Assembly (NCBI RefSeq): GCF_040954835.1
Contig: NC_090723.1
Location: 4,598,001 to 4,662,000, forward strand
DNA length: 64,000 nucleotides
Origin: Lepisosteus oculatus
Lineage: Eukaryota > Chordata > Actinopteri > Semionotiformes > Lepisosteidae
Direction of reading: 5' to 3'
The notes beneath the pieces are model-generated. The model did no database searches and was not told the origin of the DNA. It saw only the letters and a list, made by a program, of their open reading frames with translations. How positions within the stretch are numbered: position 1 is the stretch's first letter; each line of letters opens with the position of its first letter. This document shows positions 23,101 to 34,370 of the stretch, one piece after another. The position numbers were made by a program, and so were the translations under genes.

Positions 23101-26100
23101 CCTGCGCCTGTCTGACTGATGAGAGGGTTCAGTCCATACTCCCTCACCACAGGGGTATTGTTCTTCCTCCCTCTGCAGGTTTTTTGCCTTGACGTCTCTG
23201 CGCCTGGTTTTCCTGCTGTCCTTTGGCCTGGCTGTTGTTGTATGCATCGACACCTGGAGAAACAGAATCTGGCCTTGGATCCGAGGTAAGACTGGTCTCC
23301 TGTGCCTTTATTTCCTTTCTGAAGATGTATTTTTGCCAAAGATCAAGGTCTGTGCACTGGGTTTAGTTCAGGGTTAAGTCTTAAACGACAGGGAGTAAGC
23401 ATTCAAGGAAATGCATGTTTTTGAGCTGATTAATAGGAAACTACAAAAAAAGAGGTGAATGCTTATATTGGGACGGTGTGATTAGTGGAGTGCCTCAGGA
23501 ATCTGCATTAGGACCAAGTTCCTATCCTGATTTATATTTTGTGGTCTTGTTCTGACATAGTTGATAAGTCAGACTCACAAAGGACACCAAACAATGAGGA
23601 TTAGCAAACAGACTGCAAAGGAAAAAGATATTGGCAACATGTTACATATCTAGCAGATGGCAAGCAGAGACAAGTGGGGGGTGGTACATGCAGGTGTCAA
23701 ATCCTACAAATATAAATTGGTAAAACTCTGAGCTTGAAGAAGCTGTGTGATAAAGGTCTAGGGATTTATGTTGCCACATTATTTTCATCTCCTTAACAGT
23801 GTGGATTGTTATATATCAGATATATAGTTAAACGTTTAGAACTGACATCACCTTACAGTATACAATGTGTTGAAGTTTACGATGTACTGTTAATAACGTT
23901 TAGAACTTAGAGACGTGTTTTTCTTTCTCTTTACAGTCAAACAGAAAGATGAGCCTGACAATGAAAGGTATGTATCTTTTTTCAGTCTGATGGTATTTTA
24001 AGCCCTCTCAGAAAATAATTTCTCAACATTATGAAAATGTGGGTTTTGGTATACAGTAGCTTAAGCAGAAGATGATGCCAAATGAGTGACACATTCTAAC
24101 CCTTCCTCTGTCAAGTTGCTGAGCTTGTAATGGATTCCTTTTGGGTTCTAGAGCTCAGCAGTAGCCTCTTACAAAGACTTGATGACCAGATACACACAAC
24201 TGTCTCTAGGCAGTTACTGGCCTAATCTTTGGTCCTAAACATTACTCTTTCTATATTTCTATATCACATAGGGGTTGGGACCCGATTTGGATGTGGCTAT
24301 AAAATGTATGTTTTGGGAGACAGGGAGTGCAAGACTTAAGTGACATTGATCAGGTTTGGTTGTACAGGAAATTAAATGAAAGGCATTTATTTTGTATGGT
24401 GGCATGTTTTGATGGGCAAATAGTTGAAGTCTGACCCAAACAGTAATGGATTGATAGTGCTGCGGTCATGTGCTATCAGGCGATCAGAGCGTGTCTTCCT
24501 GTTTGTCAGCTGGGGCCTCGTCCACCCTGGGCTGCTCAGTGTACCTGAGCTTTGTCATCACATGGCAGAAGTGTGGGTCACAGCAGCATCCTTCACCAAA
24601 AGCCTGCTGCATTTCAAAAAGCATAATCCTGGCAAGGTGAGCTCCATTTCAGCCTTTTGTATTCATTTGCTCGTTTGTGTAAAAGTGTCATTTCCTGAAA
24701 TAAGTGTAGTTGTGATATCAAATAGCCTTTTGTTACTTACAGATGCTATTAAACCTGATCTGATATCTGGATTTCTGAAGTGTGATGGGTGGCTGGTCTC
24801 TCAGTTTTGTCTTCTAGTTTGTGGCCTCTTCACGTTTTTAGCGGTGCTGGGGCGCTATGTTCCAGGACTTTTGCTCTCGTATAGTCTTGGTGAGTAGAAC
24901 TCTTGTCATGCTGTCTTGGGGAAGCTAACCTGGGAAATTGTCCCCGTCTCCTTTATATATATATACAGGGCAAACTGGATATGGCCATTGCACCTGCTGG
25001 CTGTAGTGTGGTACTAAGGACATGGAGTTCTCAGCATGTGATACTGAAATAATCAGAGAAGTAATAGTAAATAGCAGTGTTGGAGGTCTAAAAGTCCCGC
25101 ATGTTTTCTTTCATGAATAAAACTGAGGTAGTTTATGTGAAATATGGAACATCAGGCATTCAGGAATCATTCACCGATCAGCGCTGATCAGTCAGGTAAG
25201 CGATGGACAGGGATTTGTTTGAAGAATTAGTTTTTCTTTATCAAGTAAGAGTTTACAGAGAGCTAGAAAACTTGAGGGACTGTGGATTAATTGATTTACT
25301 TCCTTTTATTGTCCCAGGTGGGAAATTTGATTTGCAGGCAGTTTAAAGACATAACACAGTACATTTAACACAGCATGAGCATATTAACAAATATGCAACA
25401 TACATGTATGTTGAGAAAGAAAAAATATTAATAAAGTAAAACATTGCGATCAATTGTCCAGATCCTTTAGGTTACAAATTAAGCAGGTTAATTCATTTGC
25501 CATTGTTGGTCATTTATTAACATACCAATCCTCTAGTATTGACACTACAGCAAGGTCAGTCACCTCTCCATGAGAGAAGCATTTCTATAAGACAACACAA
25601 AACACTGATGTCCCAATAAAAGTGAATGACAATTTCATAGTCATTAGAATAGATGTAAATCTACAGATTGTAATGCTAGGAATGAAAAGCAAGTTATCTG
25701 AGCAAGCTGTGCCTTTGTGATTGTGAAAACAGCATTTTAAAACAAGAAAACGTTTGGTGATGTTCTTTATCCTAAAATCACTGAACTTTAAACCCTGATG
25801 TGATCTGGGACCTAAAGCAGTTGGCAAAGTTTCCCCCCCCACCCCCTTCTCAACTCAGGAAAAACAAAACTGTGCTGCTCCCCAGACGCAGTCTGAGAAT
25901 CGACGTGTAGGTGACGCCAGCAGTGCTGCAGTGCTGAGGTCTCTCTCTCTTTCTCTCTCGGGCTCTGTGCCAGTGCTGGGAGTCCTGCTGAGCCCCCTGG
26001 CTGCATATCACAGGGTGGGACAGAAGATCTGCACTTGGCTGGAGCCTGCCCTGCTGAGGCTGGACTTCAGCGTCCGAGGATACATGATGTCGAAACAGAG

Positions 26101-29100
26101 GGAAAACCAGTGTGAGTGTGCCAGTGGTTTCTATGCGGGATACTCTGTATGTGGGATACTGCACCTTCCTGTGCATATATGTCTTTTATAATCATCCCTA
26201 ACTTAAATTGCTCATTATGACTTAGAGCTTTTGGTAAAATGTGATGTTTTTCCACATCTTGGCATCTGCTGTTCTTGAGTTTGCATGAGCCATTGCTTTC
26301 TAAGACAGGAAAACTGTTCCAGCACGATTTTGGTCCAGAAAGCCAATGTTGAGAGGATGTGGTAGGCAAACAGCTGAGCGGCACAGTGCTCTTGAGAGCT
26401 GTCAGTGCCAAATCACGACACTGATGTCTAAACAAGACAGACAGACCGCCATGCTTGTTCTCCTCTCTCCTCCCTGTAATATTTCACAATATTTTTCCCT
26501 TTGTGAACAAGCAATTTAGAATGGTAAATATACTGAAACACTCACTTGGAAATTGTGCAGAGAACGCAAACTGTCTATATATAATAAAATATGATGGCAC
26601 CCTGTCCCCCTTTTAGTTTTCCAGTAAGTCAGCCACCATTACATGGGCTGGGAGGGACACAGAGAAACAGGGTTTTATCTTTGATGGTATTTGGAGCTTA
26701 ATCTCTGTAAAGCCCTCCCCCCAGCATTCCTGGCAGAGAACCGCTCCCGTTAGCGATGAAAAGCTGTGTGAGCGCCTCTCCCTTCTGAATGGCTGCCAGA
26801 GGACTAACCCCTTTGTGCTTCTCGGCGCAGTTCTCCGCAGCCCGCTGGGCCCAGGCCCGCTGGCAGATGGGAGCGACAGTGAGGAGGAGCTGGCCGCGTT
26901 TTGTCCCAAGGTATAAAGATGAAGAATGCACTTCTAAATATACCGGCTTGTGTTAGTGCAAGAACAAAAAAGCGAAAAGCACCTTCAGTTGCTACAGAGG
27001 TTGCTAGTCATGCACTGAACAGGAGAATTTGTAGGTTTTAGTTGCAGGGGAATTGTTTTAATAACTAGCTGCTGTAGTACATATATAAGTCTGGTACAGA
27101 GCAAGTCAGAGATACAGCCCAACTTGAGTAATGGGAATAAAACAAAATATGCATATCACAGCCTACTTTTTATATGCAAACCGACACTGGGAACTATATT
27201 GTTTTGTACATTGTACAGTGATCGTGAGGTCTCCTTTCCCTCTCCTGACAGTAGGACAGGACATGTACTGTATGTTTAGTGTCCCAGCTTTTGCAAAAAA
27301 AAAGGGACTGGACACTTGTCCAACTGTCTGCCCTAAGCAGAACTGGGTACCCCTGTGGCTCCTGTGTGAGGTGTTGTAGTTAAAGGTGCTCAGGACATTA
27401 CAGGCTCATTGACTCACGTACTGTAGCAGAGGTTTTCCCAAGGGTGAATCACCTCTTCCTTCTTCCCACAGCTGGATGATTCCATAGTGGCCAAGGAGCT
27501 GGCAATAACGGATTCGGAGCACTCCGACGCGGAGGTGTCCTACACGGACAATGGCACCTTCAACCTGTCCCGGGGCCAGACTCCGCTCACAGAGGGATCT
27601 GAAGGTAATGGCTGTTAGAGTTGTCCCTTGGGCTTTCTTGTGACGTTGCTCATGTCACCCCTAGGAAGCTCTGACACGCTCACCACTGCCCTGAGCTTAC
27701 ACTTCATTTCTAATATCTGAAACAGAAAGGGGAAAGACGTCATGTACTCTGAAAACGGCAGTCTGGACAGGTGGTTTAAGTGTCTGTTTCTGAGTTTGGA
27801 AAAGGGTGGTAAAATAAAGCATCTTCCACGTTAATATCACCCTGGTCTTCTTAGGAAGGCAAGTTTGAAATGTGTAGCTGAAGGTTTGGGATGGGTACTT
27901 ACCTGAAAGAGAAGAAAGTTCTAGGTGGAGGTTTCGCAATTGTATCGTCCTTTTTATGCTTCACTCATTTTCTTTCTTGTTTTAGACAAGCATGTTCGTT
28001 GCTTTTTAAACCAACGAAAATACAGGATGCATGAATTGCATAATAAAGTAATGTTATCGGACAGTGTTTCGTCCGAGAATAATTTATGGAAAAGGGTCAA
28101 TGCAGCTTTTCCAGTCCTCTTCCCACGCCCCTCCCAAATCTTCACAAAAAGGAGTAAAACTAAAGGTGTTTCCCTCCTTTTTTTCCTATCAGTTTGATTG
28201 TCATTGTTTTTTTATGTATCCACCCCACTGGCAATTGGAACCAGCAGTTATTTTGGAAGAGTTAGCTCTGTACCAACAGCTCCACGCTCAAGAGAAAATA
28301 CAAAGTGTTATTACGCCCCTTGGGCACGCTTGTCTGGAGAGCCACTCATCATTCGACTCTCTTTGATGTGCATCCTGTCTAACCCTGTCGGAACTATAGC
28401 CCCAGTCGGGGGTCATTATTGTTTAAGCCAGTCAGTCAGGAGCCCACTTCATTTTCCACAGCCAAAATATTGTCTCTCTCTCCATGTTTAGCATGGAATA
28501 AACCTTTACCTGTTCCAGTTCATTTTAATGTCTCTTCGCGTGTTTCGAGACTTCTTAATGAGCACAGTGTGGACCTGTCCCTCCAGACTTGGATCGCCAC
28601 AGTGATCCTGAAGAATCCTTCGCCCGGGATCTCCCAGACTTCCCTTCCATCAACCCCGAGGCCACGCTGCTGGATGACGACGACGACACCAGCATCGGGA
28701 TTCCCAGCATCGGGATGGCCGCCGCCCCCGCCCGCTGGTCCCTGTCCCACGAGGACACGCTCCTCTACTCCGACCAGGAGGACGCCGACGGCGAGCCGGC
28801 TCCGAGCGGCCTGCTCCCGGCCCGGAGCCTCGCCGACGACATCGCGGGCATGATCACCAGCAACATGATCCAGGCGGTGCTCACGGGGGCCGCCCAGCCC
28901 CCAGCCAGGAGGGACAATCCCCAGAGGGCTCCCCGGGGCTACCACCAGCAGTCCAGCTCCGAGCTGGACACCGACCCGGAGGGGGACGATTTCGAGATGC
29001 TGGATCAGTCGGAGCTGAATCAGATGGATCCCCTTGGGTCCTCCAGCCGGTCGGGCCAGCAGCAGCAGCAGCAAAAAAATTCTGGATCGAGCTTTCTCTC

Positions 29101-29125
29101 CAGCCTGCTGGGAAAACCACAGTAA
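20166..29125 (+). CDS. retreg3: RETREG3 (FAM134C), reticulophagy regulator 3, complete, 487 aa
   Basis: Nine exons: 20166-20389, 23179-23285, 23937-23967, 24510-24636, 24805-24889, 25974-26111, 26831-26910, 27472-27604 and 28587-29125, all GT-AG and in phase. The start MAEDQTKAAP is the first ATG of the open exon. The reticulon-homology domain has two hydrophobic hairpins, about residues 61-102 (ending LAVVVCIDTW) and 164-206 (FCLLVCGLFTFLAVLGRYVP onward). Between them lies VPELCHHMAEVW. Conserved acidic blocks DDSIVAKELAITDSEHSDAE and DLPDFPSIN follow. An LC3-interacting region, DDFEML, has its FEML core at residues 444-447. The C-terminus has a six-glutamine run and a longer tail than human (466 aa in human). 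The protein bends ER tubules and binds LC3/GABARAP in ER-phagy. The gene is divergent from tubg1 as in human. Confidence 0.97.
20921..21031 (+). mobile_element. Foldback (inverted-repeat) element, one arm
   Basis: It contains GTCAGCATGCGTAGCCTGCA, GGTTTATTCCGTGCTGAAAA and GGGCTGTGGAGTCTTCTTTG, matching the left arm of the copies at 47625, 50396 and 55290. The second arm is absent. It lies in retreg3 intron 1. Confidence 0.65.
23455..23790 (+). pseudogene. Decayed CR1/L2-type LINE reverse transcriptase fragment in retreg3 intron 2
   Basis: Translated piecemeal, the segment begins like the non-LTR reverse transcriptase block GVPQGSxLGP (GGAGTGCCTCAGGAATCTGC). It then resembles the downstream stretch with 'LANR' and 'TWQM..N..KC.VLHAG', seen in DNA as GGATTAGCAAACAGACTGCA and GGTGGTACATGCAGGTGTCA, ending near GATAAAGGTCTAGGGATTTA. 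Frameshifts and stops are frequent, so it is dead. The CR1/L2 assignment rests on this recalled pattern and was not searched. Confidence 0.6.
25290..25345. repeat. Possible dispersed repeat fragment in retreg3 intron 5
   Basis: TTTTATTGTCCCAGGTGGGA followed by AATTTGATTTGCAG resembles a segment repeated in fish genomes. Only a short piece is present, so the call is weak. Confidence 0.3.
28451..28517 (+). mobile_element. Foldback element half, 70 bp before retreg3 exon 9
   Basis: TTTTCCACAGCCAAAATATT then TAGCATGGAATAAACCTTTA and CCTGTTCC match the right arm of the foldback family (GGCTCCACAGCCGAAACGTT then CAGCATGGAATAAACCTTTA). It lies wholly in intron 8, ending 69 bp upstream of the exon 9 acceptor AG at 28585-28586, and may supply or alter polypyrimidine and branch sequences. 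Confidence 0.6.
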
Positions 29126-32100
29126 AACCATTTTTCTGTGTAGCGTAAATGTATACATATCAATGTGTTGTGCTCTCGGTGTGGCTGTGGTTGTGTGTTA
29201 AAAAGTGAGTGGGGGGGGTCTGTGTGTGCTGTTGTGAATGTATGTGAGGTTTTGGTGACCAAGGCCTCAGTTTTGGTCCCCTTTAATATCACTGTGAATT
29301 TATGTCTTTTTACATGAGTTCCTTCTTCTACATCAGCACTTCCTCCCTGGCTCCTTTGTAGTAGGTGGAGTGACTTCAAAATGAAGGATATAGGCAGGCT
29401 TGGCTATAAGGCAGGCATCTGTTGATGAGTGCACATATAATCAAAGATAAAAATCATCTTGGAGTGATGTAACTGCAATAGCATTTTTAGAATGAGTACA
29501 GTACTGCTTCCTTTGTTTGCGGACAGCTTTCCGAGATCTAGTGTTTTTGTGTTTATGAGGGGCAAGTGGGTTTAGAAAAAGAAACTTGTTGCACTTTCAT
29601 TAACAGCTTTTCATTTTGCATGATTGGGACAATAATACTGGGACTGAACACAGACATTGTGCAAACAGGCTGTATGCTGAAATGTGCAATTCAAATCTGA
29701 TGAGTTCTCCTTCCTGAAAATCCTAATGAAATCTAAAAATGGATATATTATCTGCAAAAGTAAAATTAGCCTTCAAAACTGATTTTAAGTTCCCAGTCCT
29801 CACAATATTGAACTGTTTATAGCCATAATGCAAAATACTGTTCCCACAGTGTTTTGTTTTAAGCAGCTCTTTAACCACGATCTGCAGTGTAAGTAACCAT
29901 AACATGTCAGAATTTTATTTACAATATTTTTAAATTTAAATTCCCAATAGCCAGCATAAGTGTTTTATAACAAACTTAATGCTATCTTTTTTAAATCATA
30001 AAAATGTTTGAGTGACATTCTGCAGCACTCTTGCTGTAGGATGACTGACAGATTTTTCAGTTCTGATGCAGATTTGAAGACAAGGATGCACTAGCCTTTG
30101 CTCATGAACACACTTCCACAGCCCCTCACTGAAACAGAACCTGACTGAGCCCCTTTACTGATGCTGAGTGCATGGCACTCTCTCAGGCCCTGGGTCTGTG
30201 TCTGCTGCTTTGTGAAGCCCCAACCCATGAATGTGTGCTTGAACAGTATGAGCATTTGTTTGTGTGTGTATATGAGAGAGAGAATTTCTCTGTATGCTGC
30301 CTTGAAGCCACTTTTTGGAAGATACTTAGCAAAGTGTGATTTGATCTACGTTGAGTTGCAGGAAATCCTTACTGTATTTTAATTTGTTGCTCTAAATACA
30401 ACATGAAGGGAAGATGCTAGTTCTGACACTTTCAGTTATACCTTCATTTTTTTTGTGTGGGACAATACACCCGCTCGGACCTCTCGTTTCAGCACTAGAG
30501 ATATACGGGAGATTACACATAACTGACATGAAATCATGTGACCTGCGGCACAGCTCAGCTGCTGTGGTTTAACTATCGGCCATCGAGATGTCGGTGTATG
30601 AGTGTACACAGAACAAGCCCTGGGGAATGCTGTGAAGCAATAAACTCTGCTGCTGCTGCTGTTTTTTTACATTTTGTTTTGTTTTGCCAGCATGTAGTTA
30701 ATGGCAGTGAAAGGTTCCAGCAGTCTGACTTGGGGACAAACAGATCACAGCAGCAATAACACCCTGAAATGAAAGGAAGAGCCCCCTGGCTGAACGAATC
30801 AAGTTAGAACCGGCCCCTCTGGTCTCTCGATGACACCAGAACCCCGCGGCCTTTTGTGTGCTTGGGAGGCCTGTAGCGCTTCAGGCCGGAGACCTGCCTG
30901 TCCTCCAGTCTGTGCTGAAGCCTCGTTGCCAGACTCCTTTCCCTGCGATACGCATGAGGAGGGTCGCGAAGGCGGGCGGGTCGCTCTCCCGTGTGCGATT
31001 GCGGGTTTCAAAGCTGTGAGCTACGCCCTGAAAAACACACCTGGCTCCTCCAAATCGGGTTTGTGTAACAAAAAATAATTGACGATTGTAACAAAACCAC
31101 TACCCTTTGGTCAGCTAGAGTGAAACCTGTTGGTCTGGAGGTTGAGTCTCTTTTCGATGAGCAGCACTTGATCATGCATTCAGTATGAAACAAGACAGCT
31201 GTGATGTTGAAACGATGTAACATTGACAAAGCTATGATGTACAACTGACAGTGTCTACTTCAGCAGCCCATTCCTCCATTAACTTGTCTTATTGCACGAA
31301 ATATGTTTTACCATACCTCTAGTGTTTGCGATACAGTATTTTAAATGTTTTATTTATTTCTTATCAACTGCCGCTGAAAGGCAGTTTTTTTTTCCATATA
31401 TGTCAGAAGCTGTGCTAAAGCTTAGTTCGGGTTAATTTTTTGTTCTTGTACGAGTACAGACGGAAAATTAGCCAAAGTTACGCAATACAAAAAAGAAGAA
31501 GCCCTCTGATAATTCAGCTTTTCATGCAGTAAGTAGGTTAGCTGAAAATTATTTAAAGTTTGTGGTTTAAAAAGGTGTACCTATTATACCAGTGTCAATT
31601 TCTATATTATTCTTAGACTGGTTGGGAGAGCAGTAAACTTTGGTTTTTCATGATAGAGTGATTTCCTTTAAAGGTACACTGTACTGACACCACATCTCTG
31701 CATCGTCCTGTCTGCTATTTTTGTAGAAGTGTGATGTGGAATTTTCCAGTGTTTTATTACGTTTCATATCTAGGAGGAGTCAAAAGGTAAAAGGAAAGCT
31801 GTGTGTTGTTTTACCATCATTTGTCCAGATATTTGTTGCTTTGTGTTTGGAAACCCTTTTCTGATGGAACTTTTGCTCTGGACCTTTGCAGCTCTGGTAG
31901 TTTAGCAATCTGAACAACAAATTGTTCATTTTCTGAGGATTTCTGTATGCACTGCAAATTGCTGGATTATCTTTAAATTCGGGCAGCAAGACATTTTAAC
32001 GTGCACTTTAGCATAGCACTTTCTGATCATTTAATGAAGCCCTTGGAGAATTATGAATGGCTCAGGAAAGGTGTAGTTGGGTATAGTGAATGCTTGCTAT

Positions 32101-33950
32101 CTAAATTATCGACAGATCTGAAAAACTTGCAGACAGATTGGTGTGCATATGCTTCGCCCTTCCTAATTAAGCTGATGACTGCCAGTGGCTCCCAATGTGT
32201 TTGTGGAGCAAAAGGGCTACAATGATTCGACACCTTAATTTTGTTCTGTATTGTGATCCTTGGATGCTGGGGAATTGGCTGCCCCACAAGGGCAAAGTCC
32301 AATTGGATGCCGCAGAGCACAAGACAAAGGGTGTGAAAGATTTTCTCTCTTCTTTCCTTCTTTAAGACCACAATCAATTTCTTGCCTTTCAGGAGATAAT
32401 GTAAGACCGTTGTTTTTTTGGATTATATGTATTTTCCATAATGAGGTGTCACCTTCCTTTTCCTATTTATTATTCAGGCTCCAAGTCTAGTCTTTAAAAG
32501 AAATTGTACTACCATGCGCTGTACCAAAGCCTTTAGTCCGGCACAGTTTTCACAAATAAAGGCCTTGATATGGTGGTGAAATGTTGTGCAAAAGTCATTC
32601 ATTTGATGTTTGTTAGAAGCTTGTGAACAAATTTCAAGAGGGAGGAATTATTGTGAAAAGCAAGCATCAAGTGAGACTCCTTTGTTTTAAGCATTCCAAA
32701 TTAGGTTGTGACCCACTCCCTGTGCTTTGCTTTATGTATGTAGTTTGTTCTCTTATAGGCTAAGCAGATCTGCATTTTTTACCACCTTTTCTAATTGCAG
32801 TTACAATTTTGTATTGCTAAGGACATTCAAGATAACATGTTTACAAATTGTCTATAGTGCTACTTCTGTGAAAGGTGAGTTCTAGAAAGTAAATCGTGCT
32901 CTATAGTGTGAATATGTACAAAGCCATTTAAAATCATTAAAGTTTGTTTTTAATCAGAATAAAAGTGTTAACTTACAAATGCAGCTGATGCACCCTATTG
33001 TGGTAAACGTAAAGGGGGAATTGTTTTTTTCTCTGTACCAGTTTTTAATCTGCAGCATGACTAAACGTAATTTAGATTACAATTCAGATGAATTATTTTG
33101 CCTAGAGTAAGCAGGATCAAACTTAAATAGAACAGGCTACTGTATAAAAACAGGAAAAAAAACATTGTGTTGTAAAGAAAATATGGTTTGTTCTGTGGTG
33201 ATAATCTTAGTACATAATAGATCATTTGTAGAACAGCAGATTTCCTTTATTGCAGAAGAAGCCTTGTCCAGTACAGCCTTCTTGGGTTTTTTTTTTAACA
33301 CGGAAAAGGAAATTCGAAATAAAATCGATTCAGTACAATCCATCCATTCAGTACAGTGTGACAAGCGATTCTTTCAAGAGTGAGGAGCTGCTGTTCTACA
33401 CAAAGTGTGGAATCTAAAGTAAACGTGTACAGTAAAAATGGCTCTCCAACTCGTCCCTTCCTTACCCCAGTAATCTGTTTTTGATATGTTTTGATGTGGA
33501 AACCTTATTAAAACAAGCTCTGTGTACAACACATGCGTCAGACATTATATGCGTACTATACTGTATTCTAAAATACTGAATTGTCTTAAAATGTAAAGGG
33601 TGGAAAAAATGGATTCATGTCAATCTGTGGATATATATATATAATTTATTTATTGGTCTCCAACACAGTATTCAACAAGGTTAAAACATACATGCAATGT
33701 CCTACCCATTGCGTACGACACCAAACATTAAATATTCGATTCGTTTTTTCTTAACATGACATAAAGTGGTCTTTGGGTTTCAGGTGATTTAAGCAGAGGG
33801 GGTACATAAACGTAACTAATTTAAATCAGCCCACCGAGATTAATAATTCAGTTACGTAATATTTAGGTTTTTTTTTATATAACTGGACGTTTTAATATGC
33901 TATTCTGAATTAAACGTCGCTTTCGCAACAGCTACTGCGCTATGTCGCTA
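29126..33950 (+). other. retreg3 3' UTR and spacer to psmc3ip
   Basis: No coding exon was recognised. Poly(A) signal candidates on the plus strand include GCAATAAAC near 30638, CAAATAAAGG near 32556 and AGAATAAAAG near 32958, so the 3' UTR could be between about 1.5 and 3.8 kb. A short CTG run follows 30644 and a TA run is at about 33633. The rest is AT-rich unique-looking sequence. Confidence 0.4.
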
Positions 33951-34029
33951 TGCCTGGATTAGCCCTGGATTGCGAAGGGCCAAAACCGAAAATAAATTTA
34001 AAAAATAAAAGAGACCTCCTGCTCATCCG

Positions 34030-34100
34030 CCCACCGGAAGTTTACAGTGCTGCTGGCCACACCCCCTTTCTATCCCACAATGCACTGCTGCGCGCGACAG
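34030..34100 (+). promoter_or_regulatory. psmc3ip promoter candidate with ETS and ZNF143-like motifs
   Basis: CCGGAAGT at 34034-34041 matches the ETS/GABP consensus. CCCACAATGCA at 34074-34084 matches the core of the ZNF143/THAP11 site (CCCACAATGC). GCGCGCG follows at 34090. The sites lie about 300 bp upstream of the psmc3ip ATG, and no TATA box is evident, which fits a housekeeping promoter. Confidence 0.5.
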
Positions 34101-34370
34101 TTAAGCGCTTAGGACGGTTTTCTGTGAAGAAAAGCTATTTTGTAGGAAGTTATTTTCGGTTTTGTGTCGAAGAACACGTACTATTATATGGTTGCACCAA
34201 ACGTAAATATATCGGGGTTTTTTTTTGTGTGTGTGTGTGACTTAACATTCAGCGCGACGACGATCAAGAAGGCATCAGCTGTTGATTTGTACCTGATGTG
34301 TACAGCAAGGACATTCGGGTGATACACAATTGACACGCCTTCCAGGGTCCTCTAGAGCACAGGTGCCAAT

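Noticed and set aside
25176-25189. Perfect 14-bp palindrome GATCAGCGCTGATC in retreg3 intron 5
   Set aside because: Too short and isolated to separate from chance, and it matches no regulator I know.
28520-29158. A 212-codon open frame on the minus strand
   Set aside because: It is the reverse of retreg3 exon 9, which is GC-rich and clearly coding on the plus strand.
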